Origin: Pseudomonas sp. C2B4
GTDB taxonomy: Bacteria > Pseudomonadota > Gammaproteobacteria > Pseudomonadales > Pseudomonadaceae
Direction of reading: 5' to 3'
NCBI RefSeq assembly: GCF_013359695.1
Contig: NZ_JABFMU010000047.1
Location: 1 to 51,476, forward strand
DNA: 51,476 bases
This document shows, piece after piece, positions 40,816 to 49,600 of this stretch. A program made the position numbers and the translations under genes. The first letter of the stretch is position 1. Each line of letters opens with the position of its first letter. The notes below the pieces were generated by a model that had not been told where the DNA came from, searched no databases, and worked only from the letters and a program-made list of their open reading frames with translations.

Positions 40816-42300
40816 TCAACGACCCGCTGACCATTCACCCGTCATGGACGTGTCGTCCTCACCGGTGTCGACTTCCACGTCAGGATCTCCGCTTGCCGAT
40901 TCGACGGGCACGGTCTCATTCAGGGGCAGCGGGCCGGTGCGATAAAGCTTGCCGATCAGACCGACCGGCAAGCCGCTGACGTCCACCATCCACTGCACGA
41001 TCTGCTCGGCGACAGGTTGCCCCTGCATGGCCCGGTGCAACTCCGGCAAAGCCACCAGCATGCCCGGATGGCACTGGCGCAGGAAGCGCTCAAGGGTCGC
41101 GGCCTTTCCCACAAAAGGCGCGAACAGCAGGCATACCCATTGCGCTTCGTTCAGGCCAAAACTGCGATGCGCCTCCGCCGCCGCCCGCGTGCGCAACTCC
41201 GCCAGCGTGGCTGGATTGCCAAATGCCTCCACTGCCTGCTCGCACAAGCGCTCCGGCAGTTGCTTGCGACGCATCATCACCAAGGCCCGTTGCAGGTACT
41301 CGGCGACGCCCGACTCATAAGTGCGACCTTGTACGAAACTCGATCGCAGTCCACGCAGATGCGCCGAAACCGGAAGGCTGACGTATTCGTTGTCACTGAG
41401 CTGCGCCGCCAACTCGTCGGCCTGGAATCCGAGAAACTCGGTGAGCAATGGCCAGCGCTCCTCCAGATTGCCCACCAGCATGTCGTGGATGTCGATGAGC
41501 GTTGCACGGCGACAGGTTTCAAACTGCTCGGCCGGTCGCCACGATTCCTCGCGGTCCTCGGTGTAAAACCGCTGGTAGCCTGCGCTGCCCAGTTCGTCGA
41601 GCAACGCGAACAACCCGGCGTAGCCTGGCTCAGGGTGATTCGAGAGCTCAAGTCCGCCTTTGGCGGCCGCACGCTTCAACCCCTCGATGAACAGTTTCTG
41701 CTGGCGAGGTGTGTCGCTGCTGACCATGGCATCGACACCACGGTTCCAGCGGGTGATGTACCCATAGAACTCGCCGGTGGCGAGATAACCGTCATCCCAC
41801 AGTTCAAGCGGCCCGTCCCAGGCCCGGCGATGACCCAGCATCAACAGGTTCGTGCGATGGCAATCACGTCCGGCCGGGGAAATCGGTGCCGTGTGATCGA
41901 ACGGCAGCACCTCCCGGTTATCGACCATCAGGACTTCAACCCGTGGATCGTCGTAGACGAACAACGCGTTGTAGCTGCGATGGATGTTTTCCAGCGCCGT
42001 CGGATTGCTGCCGTTCAAGCGCAAGGTCGCCACCCGCAGCCGGAAGGTCGCCGGTGCCCGGGTGGCGATCGTCAGTTGTGCGGCGCGCAACAAGGCCAGG
42101 GTGTAGCAACTGTCACGGGAGCCTGTCTGGATCGCCAGCACCTTGAATTCACCGATGTGCTCCATCCCTCCGGCGGCGACGGCCAGGCGTTGAATCAACA
42201 ACTGCAGCGCCGTGCGTTCGGCACGGGAAAAGAAACTCAGCAATCGTTGCAGCACTTGTTGATAGACGTAGTTCATCGCTTGGTCATGGATGTTGGTCAT
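40816..42300 (-). CDS. Unrecognised 494-residue protein
   Basis: I do not recognise this protein. It is soluble, with no signal peptide or membrane helix. The N-terminal third is mixed alpha/beta with the segments FKVLAIQTGSRDSCYTLALLRAA, TFRLRVATLRLNGSNPTALENIHRSYNALFVYDDPRVEVLMVDNREVLPFDH. The middle has aromatic-rich EFYGYITRWNRGVDAM and GYQRFYTEDREESWRPAEQFE. The rest is mainly helical with many Leu and Arg, ending in an acidic, Ser/Asp-rich tail (VESASGDPDVEVDTGEDDTS). A DUF match is possible but not known to me. It is 55 nt upstream of the MocR gene on the same strand and probably co-transcribed with it. The start codon lacks a clear ribosome site. Confidence 0.7.
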   Translation of the reverse strand: MTNIHDQAMNYVYQQVLQRLLSFFSRAERTALQLLIQRLAVAAGGMEHIGEFKVLAIQTGSRDSCYTLALLRAAQLTIATRAPATFRLRVATLRLNGSNPTALENIHRSYNALFVYDDPRVEVLMVDNREVLPFDHTAPISPAGRDCHRTNLLMLGHRRAWDGPLELWDDGYLATGEFYGYITRWNRGVDAMVSSDTPRQQKLFIEGLKRAAAKGGLELSNHPEPGYAGLFALLDELGSAGYQRFYTEDREESWRPAEQFETCRRATLIDIHDMLVGNLEERWPLLTEFLGFQADELAAQLSDNEYVSLPVSAHLRGLRSSFVQGRTYESGVAEYLQRALVMMRRKQLPERLCEQAVEAFGNPATLAELRTRAAAEAHRSFGLNEAQWVCLLFAPFVGKAATLERFLRQCHPGMLVALPELHRAMQGQPVAEQIVQWMVDVSGLPVGLIGKLYRTGPLPLNETVPVESASGDPDVEVDTGEDDTSMTGEWSAGR

Positions 42301-42421
42301 CGTTATTTACCTGATGCTCGAAAGTTCGATATTGCGCAAACAACCGCACGCACAGCGCAGGGAATTGCCTGAATGTGATGTAAGGATGGGGTTTTATTGC
42401 TGAATGCTAGCACTTAAGGTT

Positions 42422-42679
42422 TCAAGTCAACATTGTCGACGACGCGTGGGTATCGGCACCCTGAACACGTCTGACACCCAGCAAACGCCTGGCCTGGCTG
42501 GCCCGTTGAGACTGGGGCTGGCGTCCTAGGAAATGTCCGACAACTTCCCACAGATACTTAATACAAGAAATAAAGAAAGAAGTTGCCGATAACTGCCCTG
42601 TAACAGCGCGGGAGCGCACTATTTTTTGAATAAACAAACGTGAAGCGCATTGAAAAGTATCGATCTGATACCCGCCCAT
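42422..42679 (-). CDS. Possible 85-residue small protein
   Basis: This frame starts at ATG 42679, 7 nt after AAGGA, a good Shine-Dalgarno, and runs to 42422. The product MGGYQIDTFQCASRLFIQKI... has a hydrophobic centre (ATSFFISCIKYLWEVVGHFL) and a basic C-terminal part with many Arg. I know no relative. It lies 121 nt upstream of the unrecognised 494-residue gene on the same strand. It could be a real small gene or a fortuitous frame in a leader region; the ribosome site is the main argument in its favour. Confidence 0.35.
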   Translation of the reverse strand: MGGYQIDTFQCASRLFIQKIVRSRAVTGQLSATSFFISCIKYLWEVVGHFLGRQPQSQRASQARRLLGVRRVQGADTHASSTMLT

Positions 42680-42828
42680 GACTCATTCCTTGAGATGAAA
42701 GTAATCATCCAATTATCAGGGCTTAGTTGCTGAATAGAAGCTACAGATCGAGCGCAAAAACCAGTTCAGTTGCTGAACGGCCCCATCGAACAATCAATGA
42801 GATGTCTCAGGTCGCCAGGTGCTGAATG

Positions 42829-42856
42829 CAAAAGAGTCCGTGGGCACGGACTCTTT
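42829..42856 (-). terminator. Rho-independent terminator of mexS
   Basis: AAAGAGTCCGTG (42831-42842) and CACGGACTCTTT (42845-42856) form a 12-bp perfect stem with a 2-nt turn. It lies 25 nt downstream of the mexS stop on the minus strand and continues into TTTTGC there. Confidence 0.9.
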
Positions 42857-42880
42857 CAAGGGGGAAGTCGAGGGGTGGAC

Positions 42881-43903
42881 TCAGGCCGGTTCGACCTGCA
42901 AGGCCACCCTTTCGCGGCAAGGACATTCGCCCATGTAGCGATGCGCCTCGACAAACTCGGCAAACGGGAAGACCCGAGTCTTGAGCGGCAGCAGAACGCG
43001 GTCAGCGGTCAGCTGGTTGATGTCACGCAGGGCACGTTGCAGTGCAACCTGATCCTGGATGATGCCCAGCTCCGGCTTACCGGTGAAGTTGCCGATGCAG
43101 TGCACGAAGAACTGGATGTTCTTCTGGAACGCCGCACAAGCCGGGAATGGCGTCTGGTTGCCACCTTGCAGGCCGTACAGGACCAGGCTGCCGCGCGGGG
43201 CCAGCACATCGCCGAGCAACGACATCTGGGGTCCGCCCAAACCATCGAACACCACGTCCACGCCGCGGTTGTCGGTGATCTTGTTGACCCGCATCAGCAG
43301 GTCTTCTTCTTCGGTGACGATGACTTTCTCGGCACCCAGCGACAGCAGGTATTCACGCTCCTCCGCCGACTTGGTAGCGGCAATCACCCGTACACCCAAG
43401 GCTTTGCCCAGTTGCACGAACGATGGGCCGGCACAGTGACTGGCGTCAGTCACCAGGGCAAATTGCCCGGGTTTGACCCGCGCCAGATCGACGTAGGCGA
43501 AATAGGCAATCAACAGCGGCGTGTAATGCACACTGGCTTCGATCGAATTGAGCACGTCCGGGTAGCGGGTCAGCGACGAGCGCGGCAGAACAATCAGCTC
43601 GCCATAGACGGGATAGTCGTTCGGGCTTTCAGCCGGAAAACTGGCCACCTTGTCACCGACCGCCAGGTCATCGACCCCTTCACCGACAGCGGTGACGATA
43701 CCGGCCATTTCCTGGCCAAGGCCTGAAGGCAGGCGGGCATGGGAAGACGCCAGGTTCTGACGCCAGAGAATGTCGTACCAGCTGATGCCAATGGCTTCGA
43801 CGCGCACCTGCACTTCGCCCGGAGCAGGCAGAGCCGCCGCATGCTCTTCGCATTTGAGCACCTCGGCCGGACCAAACTTGTGAAAACGGATCGTGCGGGA
43901 CAT
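42881..43903 (-). CDS. mexS: MexS-type zinc-free/MDR oxidoreductase
   Basis: MexS is an NADPH-dependent oxidoreductase of the quinone oxidoreductase (MDR) group; in P. aeruginosa its loss activates MexT and raises mexEF-oprN, so it probably detoxifies a MexT-activating electrophile. I start at ATG 43903 (MSRTIRFHKFGPAEVL, 340 residues) with GAGG upstream. Landmarks are GLGQEMAGIVTAVGEGVDDLAVGDKVASFP, TDASHCAGPSFVQLGKALGVRVIAATKSAEE and VDVVFDGLGGPQMSLLG. The gene is divergent from mexT, the order seen in P. aeruginosa, which is the main ground for the name. The catalytic zinc cysteines of true alcohol dehydrogenases are not seen. Confidence 0.88.
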   Translation of the reverse strand: MSRTIRFHKFGPAEVLKCEEHAAALPAPGEVQVRVEAIGISWYDILWRQNLASSHARLPSGLGQEMAGIVTAVGEGVDDLAVGDKVASFPAESPNDYPVYGELIVLPRSSLTRYPDVLNSIEASVHYTPLLIAYFAYVDLARVKPGQFALVTDASHCAGPSFVQLGKALGVRVIAATKSAEEREYLLSLGAEKVIVTEEEDLLMRVNKITDNRGVDVVFDGLGGPQMSLLGDVLAPRGSLVLYGLQGGNQTPFPACAAFQKNIQFFVHCIGNFTGKPELGIIQDQVALQRALRDINQLTADRVLLPLKTRVFPFAEFVEAHRYMGECPCRERVALQVEPA

Positions 43904-44172
43904 CGCAAACCTCGCCAATGAAACCTCTAATGCCATGAACTTTAGCTGGGCTTTCAACCCAACACTATCAGTGGCTATTAATAGTCGACATGCCTGTCAT
44001 TGATTCGGCAGCATCGGCAACATCGCCTAAAGCCGTACGAAACTGAAGCTTCCTTTGTAGGAAAACTGAATTACTCGGTGCAGAGTACCAGCCTTTCCCC
44101 GTAATATTCCTGCTGGCCATTGTTCTCATATGGCCGCTCACGTCAAGTTTGCTGACTCTGCCAGGACTCCAG
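43904..44172. promoter_or_regulatory. Divergent mexS/mexT promoter region
   Basis: This 269-bp region has the palindrome CTATTAATAG (43975-43984) directly followed by TCGAC, plus an A/T-rich stretch. MexT autoregulates and activates mexS in relatives, so MexT sites are expected here. I cannot fit the published MexT box (ATCA-N5-GTCGAT-N4-ACYAT) closely. An upstream in-frame TTG at 44149 for mexT is not used. Confidence 0.45.
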
Positions 44173-45090
44173 ATGAATCGTAATGACCTGCGTCGTGTCG
44201 ACCTGAACCTGTTGATCGTATTCGAAACCCTGATGCACGAACGCAGTGTGACCCGCGCGGCGGAGAAGCTGTTCCTGGGTCAGCCGGCCATCAGTGCGGC
44301 ACTCTCGCGCCTGCGCGGGTTGTTCGATGACCCGTTGTTTGTGCGTACCGGCCGCAGCATGGAGCCGTCCGCGCGAGCCGTGGAAATCTTCGCCCTGCTC
44401 TCTCCTGCGCTGGATTCGATTTCCACCGCGGTCAGCCGTGCGGCGGAATTCGACCCGGCCACCAGCACCGCGGTGTTTCGCATCGGACTGTCGGACGACG
44501 TTGAATTCGCCCTGCTGCCGATGCTGCTCAAGCGCCTGCGCGCCGAAGCCCCGGGAATTGTGCTGGTGGTGCGGCGGGTCAACTACATCCTGATGCCGGG
44601 ATTGCTGGCGTCCGGGGAAATTTCCATCGGCGTCAGTTACACCGCCGACCTGCCGGCCAATGCCAAGCGCAAAGTGCTGCGTCGCAGCTCGCCCAAAGTG
44701 CTGCGTGCCGACAGCATGCCGGGGCCGTTGAGCCTGGATGACTTCTGTGCGCGCCCCCACGCACTGGTGTCGTTCGCCGGTGACCTCAGCGGCTTTATAG
44801 ATGAAGAGCTGGAAAAGCTCGGACGCAAACGTCATGTGGTACTCGCCGTGCCGCAGTTCAACGGGTTGAGCACCCTGCTCTCCGGCACCGACATTGTCGC
44901 CACCGTACCGGACTACACGGCCGATGCGCTGACGGCGGCTGGCGGTGTGCGGGCTGAAGATCCACCGTTGCCGGTACGCAGTTTCGAATTGCACATGGCG
45001 TGGCGCGGGTCCCAGGACAATGATCCGGGGGAGCGGTGGCTGCGGTCGCGGATTCAGATGTTCTTTGGTGACCCTGACAGCTTGGCTTGA
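44173..45090 (+). CDS. mexT: LysR-type activator MexT
   Basis: MexT activates mexEF-oprN and mexS in response to redox or electrophile stress. The start ATG at 44173 (MNRNDLRRVDLNLLIVFETLMHERSVTRAAEKLF, 305 residues) gives the family N-terminus, with the HTH in VTRAAEKLFLGQPAISAALSRLR. The effector domain holds FRIGLSDDVEFALLPMLL and the ligand-pocket-like SIGVSYTADLP. The frame is intact, with none of the inactivating changes often found in laboratory P. aeruginosa strains. It precedes mexE, on the same strand, and is divergent from mexS; a REP pair and 319 bp lie between mexT and mexE, so mexEF-oprN probably has its own promoter. Confidence 0.93.
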   Translation: MNRNDLRRVDLNLLIVFETLMHERSVTRAAEKLFLGQPAISAALSRLRGLFDDPLFVRTGRSMEPSARAVEIFALLSPALDSISTAVSRAAEFDPATSTAVFRIGLSDDVEFALLPMLLKRLRAEAPGIVLVVRRVNYILMPGLLASGEISIGVSYTADLPANAKRKVLRRSSPKVLRADSMPGPLSLDDFCARPHALVSFAGDLSGFIDEELEKLGRKRHVVLAVPQFNGLSTLLSGTDIVATVPDYTADALTAAGGVRAEDPPLPVRSFELHMAWRGSQDNDPGERWLRSRIQMFFGDPDSLA

Positions 45091-45116
45091 TCGTAATGAT
45101 GGAGCGCAGCTGATGG

Positions 45117-45194
45117 CCCCTTCGCGGGCAAGCCCGCTCCCACAGGATTATTTGAAACGCCACGATCCCTGTGGGAGCGGGCTTGCCCGCGATA
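45117..45194. repeat. REP pair between mexT and mexE
   Basis: Inverted REPs at 45117-45147 (TTCGCGGGCAAGCCCGCTCC and onward) and 45167-45194 (CTGTGGGAGCGGGCTTGCCC and onward) lie 27 nt after the mexT stop. They may serve as a weak stop for mexT transcription. The remaining 200 bp to mexE contain the promoter region described next. Confidence 0.85.
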
Positions 45195-45409
45195 AGAGCA
45201 ACCCGTTTGCCAAGCCAGACTTTTACCACCTCGGAAAGACAGAATTTCCATCAACCCCATTGATCAGGTTCTAATCAAAGGCGCAGGCTAGAGGGCTAAG
45301 TCGGCTCTCCTATCATTCCGAATGATAGTTACCTTCGCCCCATTCGATTCGTGCGATACCCACCCGCCGAGCATCATTCGCCAATCTCAATACATTGGCG
45401 GATGCATCC
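45195..45409 (+). promoter_or_regulatory. mexEF-oprN promoter region with a 19-bp palindrome
   Basis: A perfect inverted repeat CTATCATTC-C-GAATGATAG lies at 45310-45328, 82-100 bp before the mexE start. A degenerate match to the MexT box (ATCA-N5-ATTGAT-N4-TTCTA, two core mismatches) lies at 45250-45273. The palindrome could bind a dimeric regulator or, as a leader stem, block read-through. No confident -35/-10 pair was identified. Confidence 0.5.
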
Positions 45410-46663
45410 ATGGAACAGTCACTCAAACATTTGCGCTTCCCGTTGGCTCTGTTGGCCGTAGTGGTGATGAGCGCGTGCGGCAAGGCGCCCGAAACCGCCG
45501 GCGCCCCGCCTGCGGCCAAGGTCAGCGTGGCCAAGGTGCTGGAGCAACCGGTCAACGAGTGGGACGAGTTCACCGGGCGCCTTGAAGCCCCGGAAACCGT
45601 CGAGATTCGTCCACGGGTGTCCGGCCAGATTGATGAAGTGGCCTTCACTGAAGGCGCGCTGGTCAAGAAAGGCGACCTGCTGTTCCAGATCGACCCGCGT
45701 CCGTTCCAGGCTGAAGTCCGCCGCCTTGAAGCGCTGGTCGCCCAGGCCCGCGCCAATGCCACCCGCAGCGAAAACGAAGCCCAGCGTGGCGAACGACTGC
45801 GCACCAGCAACGCGATTTCCGCTGAGCTGGCCGACTCGCGCACCAGTGCTGCCCAGGAAGCCCGCGCCGCTGTAGGCGCCCTTCAGGCACAGCTTGATCT
45901 GGCGAAACTGAACCTGAGCTTCACCCGCGTCACCGCCCCCATCAGCGGTCGCGTCAGCCGTGCGGAAATCACCGCCGGCAACCTGGTCACCGCCGATACC
46001 ACCCCGCTGACCAGCGTGGTGTCCACCGACAAGGTTTACGCCTACTTCGACGCCGACGAGCGTGTGTTCCTCAAGTACACCCAGCTCGCCCGCCAGGGCA
46101 AACGCGGCGCCACCACCCCGGTGTACATGGGCCTGTCCAACGAGGACGGCAACCCGCACCTGGGCCAGATGAACTTCGTCGACAACCAGGTCAACCCCAA
46201 GACCGGCACCATCCGTGGTCGCGCCGTGTTCGACAACAGCGATGGCAGCTACACCCCGGGTCTTTATGCACGCCTGAAACTGGTGGGCAGCGGCACCTAC
46301 AACGCCATGCTGATCAACGATGAAGCGGTCGGCACCGACCTGGGCAAGAAGTTTGTGCTGGTGATGGATGGCGACAACAAGACCGCTTACCGCGCCGTCG
46401 AACTGGGTCCGAAAATCGAAGGCCTGCGCATCGTGCGTAATGGCTTGAACAAGGACGACACCATCATCGTCAAGGGCCTGCAACGGGTACGTCCCGGTTC
46501 GCCGGTCAGCCCTGAAGTGATCCCGATGGCCAGCGAGCAAACCCTCGCGGCCCTGGCACAACAACGACAAGCGCTGGAAGCCAGCAACCTGCCCCAAGTC
46601 GCACCTGCCAAGGTCGCACCAGGCACGGCTGTGAAACTGGCTGCTGCGACCCCACGCGGTTAA
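45410..46663 (+). CDS. mexE: RND efflux periplasmic adaptor MexE
   Basis: MexE is the membrane-fusion lipoprotein linking MexF to OprN. I start at ATG 45410 (MEQSLKHLRFPLALLAVVVMSACGK, 417 residues), because the frame's upstream TTG only adds MADAS. The lipobox VMSAC places the acylated Cys at residue 23. The lipoyl half-motifs are ETVEIRPRVSGQIDEVAFTEGALVKKGDLLFQIDP and FTRVTAPISGRVSRAEITAGNLV. A helical hairpin (about 100-165) is followed by the beta-barrel and membrane-proximal domains (KTAYRAVELGPKIEGLRIVRNGL). The length is close to the P. aeruginosa protein. It is the first gene of the efflux operon and is expected to be switched on by MexT. Confidence 0.94.
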   Translation: MEQSLKHLRFPLALLAVVVMSACGKAPETAGAPPAAKVSVAKVLEQPVNEWDEFTGRLEAPETVEIRPRVSGQIDEVAFTEGALVKKGDLLFQIDPRPFQAEVRRLEALVAQARANATRSENEAQRGERLRTSNAISAELADSRTSAAQEARAAVGALQAQLDLAKLNLSFTRVTAPISGRVSRAEITAGNLVTADTTPLTSVVSTDKVYAYFDADERVFLKYTQLARQGKRGATTPVYMGLSNEDGNPHLGQMNFVDNQVNPKTGTIRGRAVFDNSDGSYTPGLYARLKLVGSGTYNAMLINDEAVGTDLGKKFVLVMDGDNKTAYRAVELGPKIEGLRIVRNGLNKDDTIIVKGLQRVRPGSPVSPEVIPMASEQTLAALAQQRQALEASNLPQVAPAKVAPGTAVKLAAATPRG

Positions 46664-46678
46664 GGGATAACGACTCCG

Positions 46679-49600
46679 ATGAATTTTTCCCAATTCTTCA
46701 TTACACGGCCGATCTTCGCAGCGGTGCTCTCGCTGCTGATCCTGATCGCCGGTGCCATCTCGCTGTTCCAGTTGCCGATCAGCGAATACCCGGAAGTGGT
46801 GCCACCGACCGTGGTGGTCCGTGCCAACTTCCCCGGCGCCAACCCCAAAGTCATCGGTGAAACCGTGGCCGCTCCGCTGGAGCAAGCCATCACCGGCGTC
46901 GAGAACATGCTGTACATGTCCTCGCAGTCGACCGCCGACGGCAAGATCACCCTGACCATCACGTTCGCGCTGGGTACTGACCTGGATAACGCGCAAGTGC
47001 AGGTGCAGAACCGCGTGACCCGGACCGAGCCCAAGCTTCCCGAGGAAGTGACGCGCATCGGTATCACCGTGGACAAGGCGTCGCCCGACCTGACGATGGT
47101 GGTGCACTTGACCTCGCCGGACAAACGCTACGACATGCTCTACCTGTCCAACTACGCGATCCTCAACATCAAGGATGAGCTCGCTCGCCTGGGCGGCGTC
47201 GGGGATGTGCAGCTGTTCGGCATGGGCGATTACTCGCTGCGTGTCTGGCTCGATCCGAACAAGACCGCTTCGCGCAATCTGACCGCAACGGATGTGGTCA
47301 CCGCCATTCGTGAGCAAAACCGTCAGGTCGCGGCCGGTCAACTGGGCGCGCCTCCGGCCCCGAATGCCCAAAGCTTCCAGCTGTCGATCAACACCCAGGG
47401 CCGCCTGGTGTCCGAGGAAGAGTTCGAGAACATCATCATTCGCGCAGGCGACAACGGTGAAATCACTCGCCTCAAGGACATCGCCCGCGTCGAGCTGGGC
47501 TCCAGCCAATACGCCCTGCGTTCGTTGCTGAACAACCAGCCGGCGGTGGCGATCCCGATCTTCCAGCGCCCGGGTTCCAACGCCATCGAAATCTCGAACG
47601 AAGTTCGGGGCAAGATGGAAGAACTGAAGAAGAACTTCCCGCAAGGCATGGACTACAGCATCGTCTATGACCCGACGATCTTCGTGCGCGGCTCCATCGA
47701 GGCGGTGGTTCACACCCTCTTCGAAGCGCTGATCCTCGTGGTGCTGGTGGTGATCCTGTTCCTGCAGACCTGGCGCGCCTCGATCATTCCGTTGGTGGCG
47801 GTGCCGGTGTCGCTGATCGGTACGTTTGCCGTGATGCACCTGTTCGGCTTCTCGTTGAACGCGCTGTCGCTGTTCGGACTGGTACTGGCCATCGGGATCG
47901 TGGTCGACGATGCGATCGTGGTGGTCGAGAACGTCGAGCGGAACATCGAGCTGGGCCTCGAACCGATGGAGGCCACCAAAAAAGCCATGGGTGAAGTGAC
48001 AGGTCCGATCATCGCCACAGCATTGGTGCTGTGCGCGGTGTTCGTCCCGGCAGCGTTCATTTCCGGGTTGACCGGACAGTTCTACAAGCAGTTCGCCCTG
48101 ACCATCGCCATCTCCACGGTGATCTCGGCCTTCAACTCCTTGACCCTGTCGCCGGCACTGGCCGCGGTATTGCTCAAGGGGCATGACACACCGAAAGACC
48201 GTTTCTCCAAGGTCCTCGACAAGATATTCGGTGGCTGGTTGTTCCGCCCGTTCAACCGCTTCTTTGAAAAGGCCAGCCACGGTTACGTGGGTACGGTGGC
48301 CCGCGTGATCCGCAGCAGCGGTATCGCCCTGCTGTTGTACGCAGGCCTGATGGTCCTGACCTTCTTCGGTTTCTCCAGCACCCCGACCGGTTTCGTGCCC
48401 GGCCAGGACAAGCAATACCTGGTGGCCTTCGCGCAACTGCCGGATGCGGCGAGCCTGGACCGTACTGAAGACGTGATCAAACGCATGTCCGACCTGGCTC
48501 TGAAACAGCCAGGCGTGGAAAGCGCGGTGGCCTTCCCTGGCCTGTCGATCAACGGTTTCACCAACAGTCCGAACGCCGGCATCGTGTTCGTGACCCTCAA
48601 GCCTTTCGAGGAGCGTAAAGACCCGAGCATGTCCGCCGGTGCAATTGCCGGTGCCTTGAACGGCCAGTACGCCGGAATCCAGGAAGCCTACATGGCGATC
48701 TTCCCGCCGCCACCGGTACAGGGCCTGGGCACCATTGGTGGTTTCCGCCTGCAAATCGAAGACCGGGGCAACCTGGGCTACGAAGAGCTGTACAAGCAAA
48801 CCATGAACATCATTGCCAAGAGCCACAGCGTTCCGGAACTGGCCAACCTGTTCACCAGCTACACCGTGAACGTGCCGCAGGTCGATGCTGCCATCGACCG
48901 GGAAAAAGCCAAGACCCACGGCGTGGCCGTCAGCGACATCTTCGACACCCTGCAGATTTACCTGGGTTCGCTGTATGCCAACGACTTCAACCGCTTCGGT
49001 CGCACCTATCAGGTCAACGTTCAGGCCGAACAGCAGTTCCGCCTCGAATCCGACCAGATCGGCCAGCTGAAAGTGCGTAACAACAAGGGCGAGATGATCC
49101 CGCTGGCGACCTTCATCAAGGTCAGCGACACCTCGGGGCCGGATCGCGTGATGCACTACAACGGCTTCATCACCGCTGAAATCAACGGTGCCGCAGCCCC
49201 CGGCTACAGCTCCGGCCAGGCCGAGAAAGCCATCGAAAAACTGCTCAAGGAAGAACTTCCGAACGGCATGACCTACGAGTGGACCGACCTGACCTACCAG
49301 CAGATTCTGTCCGGCAACACCGCGCTGTTCGTGTTCCCGCTCTGCGTGCTGCTGGCGTTCCTGGTGCTCGCGGCCCAGTACGAAAGCTGGAGCCTGCCAC
49401 TGGCGGTGATCCTGATTGTGCCGATGACCCTGCTGTCGGCCATTACCGGGGTGATTGCTTCCGGTGGCGACAACAACATCTTTACCCAGATCGGCTTGAT
49501 CGTACTGGTGGGGCTTGCCTGTAAGAACGCGATTCTGATCGTCGAGTTCGCCAAGGATAAACAGCTGGAAGGCATGAACCCGCTGGCTGCGGTACTCGAG

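Larger units (their letters stand above)
42301..42880. other. 580-bp region upstream of the unknown gene, with repeated TTGCTGAA
   Basis: The region holds the 85-codon ORF candidate, the mexS terminator (42829-42856) and four near-copies of TTGCTGAA at 42397-42404, 42727-42734, 42770-42777 and 42819-42826 (the last GTGCTGAA). The third copy is part of GTTCAG-TTG-CTGAAC, a 15-bp inverted repeat at 42764-42778. Base composition around 42530-42640 and 42690-42780 is more A/T-rich than nearby genes. This may be the control region of the unknown-MocR unit. Confidence 0.5.

Noticed and set aside
45250..45273. Match to the MexT box upstream of mexE
   Set aside because: Only ATCA and half of the core agree; ATTGAT differs from GTCGAT at two bases, and the last block does not match. 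I mention it only as a weak candidate.
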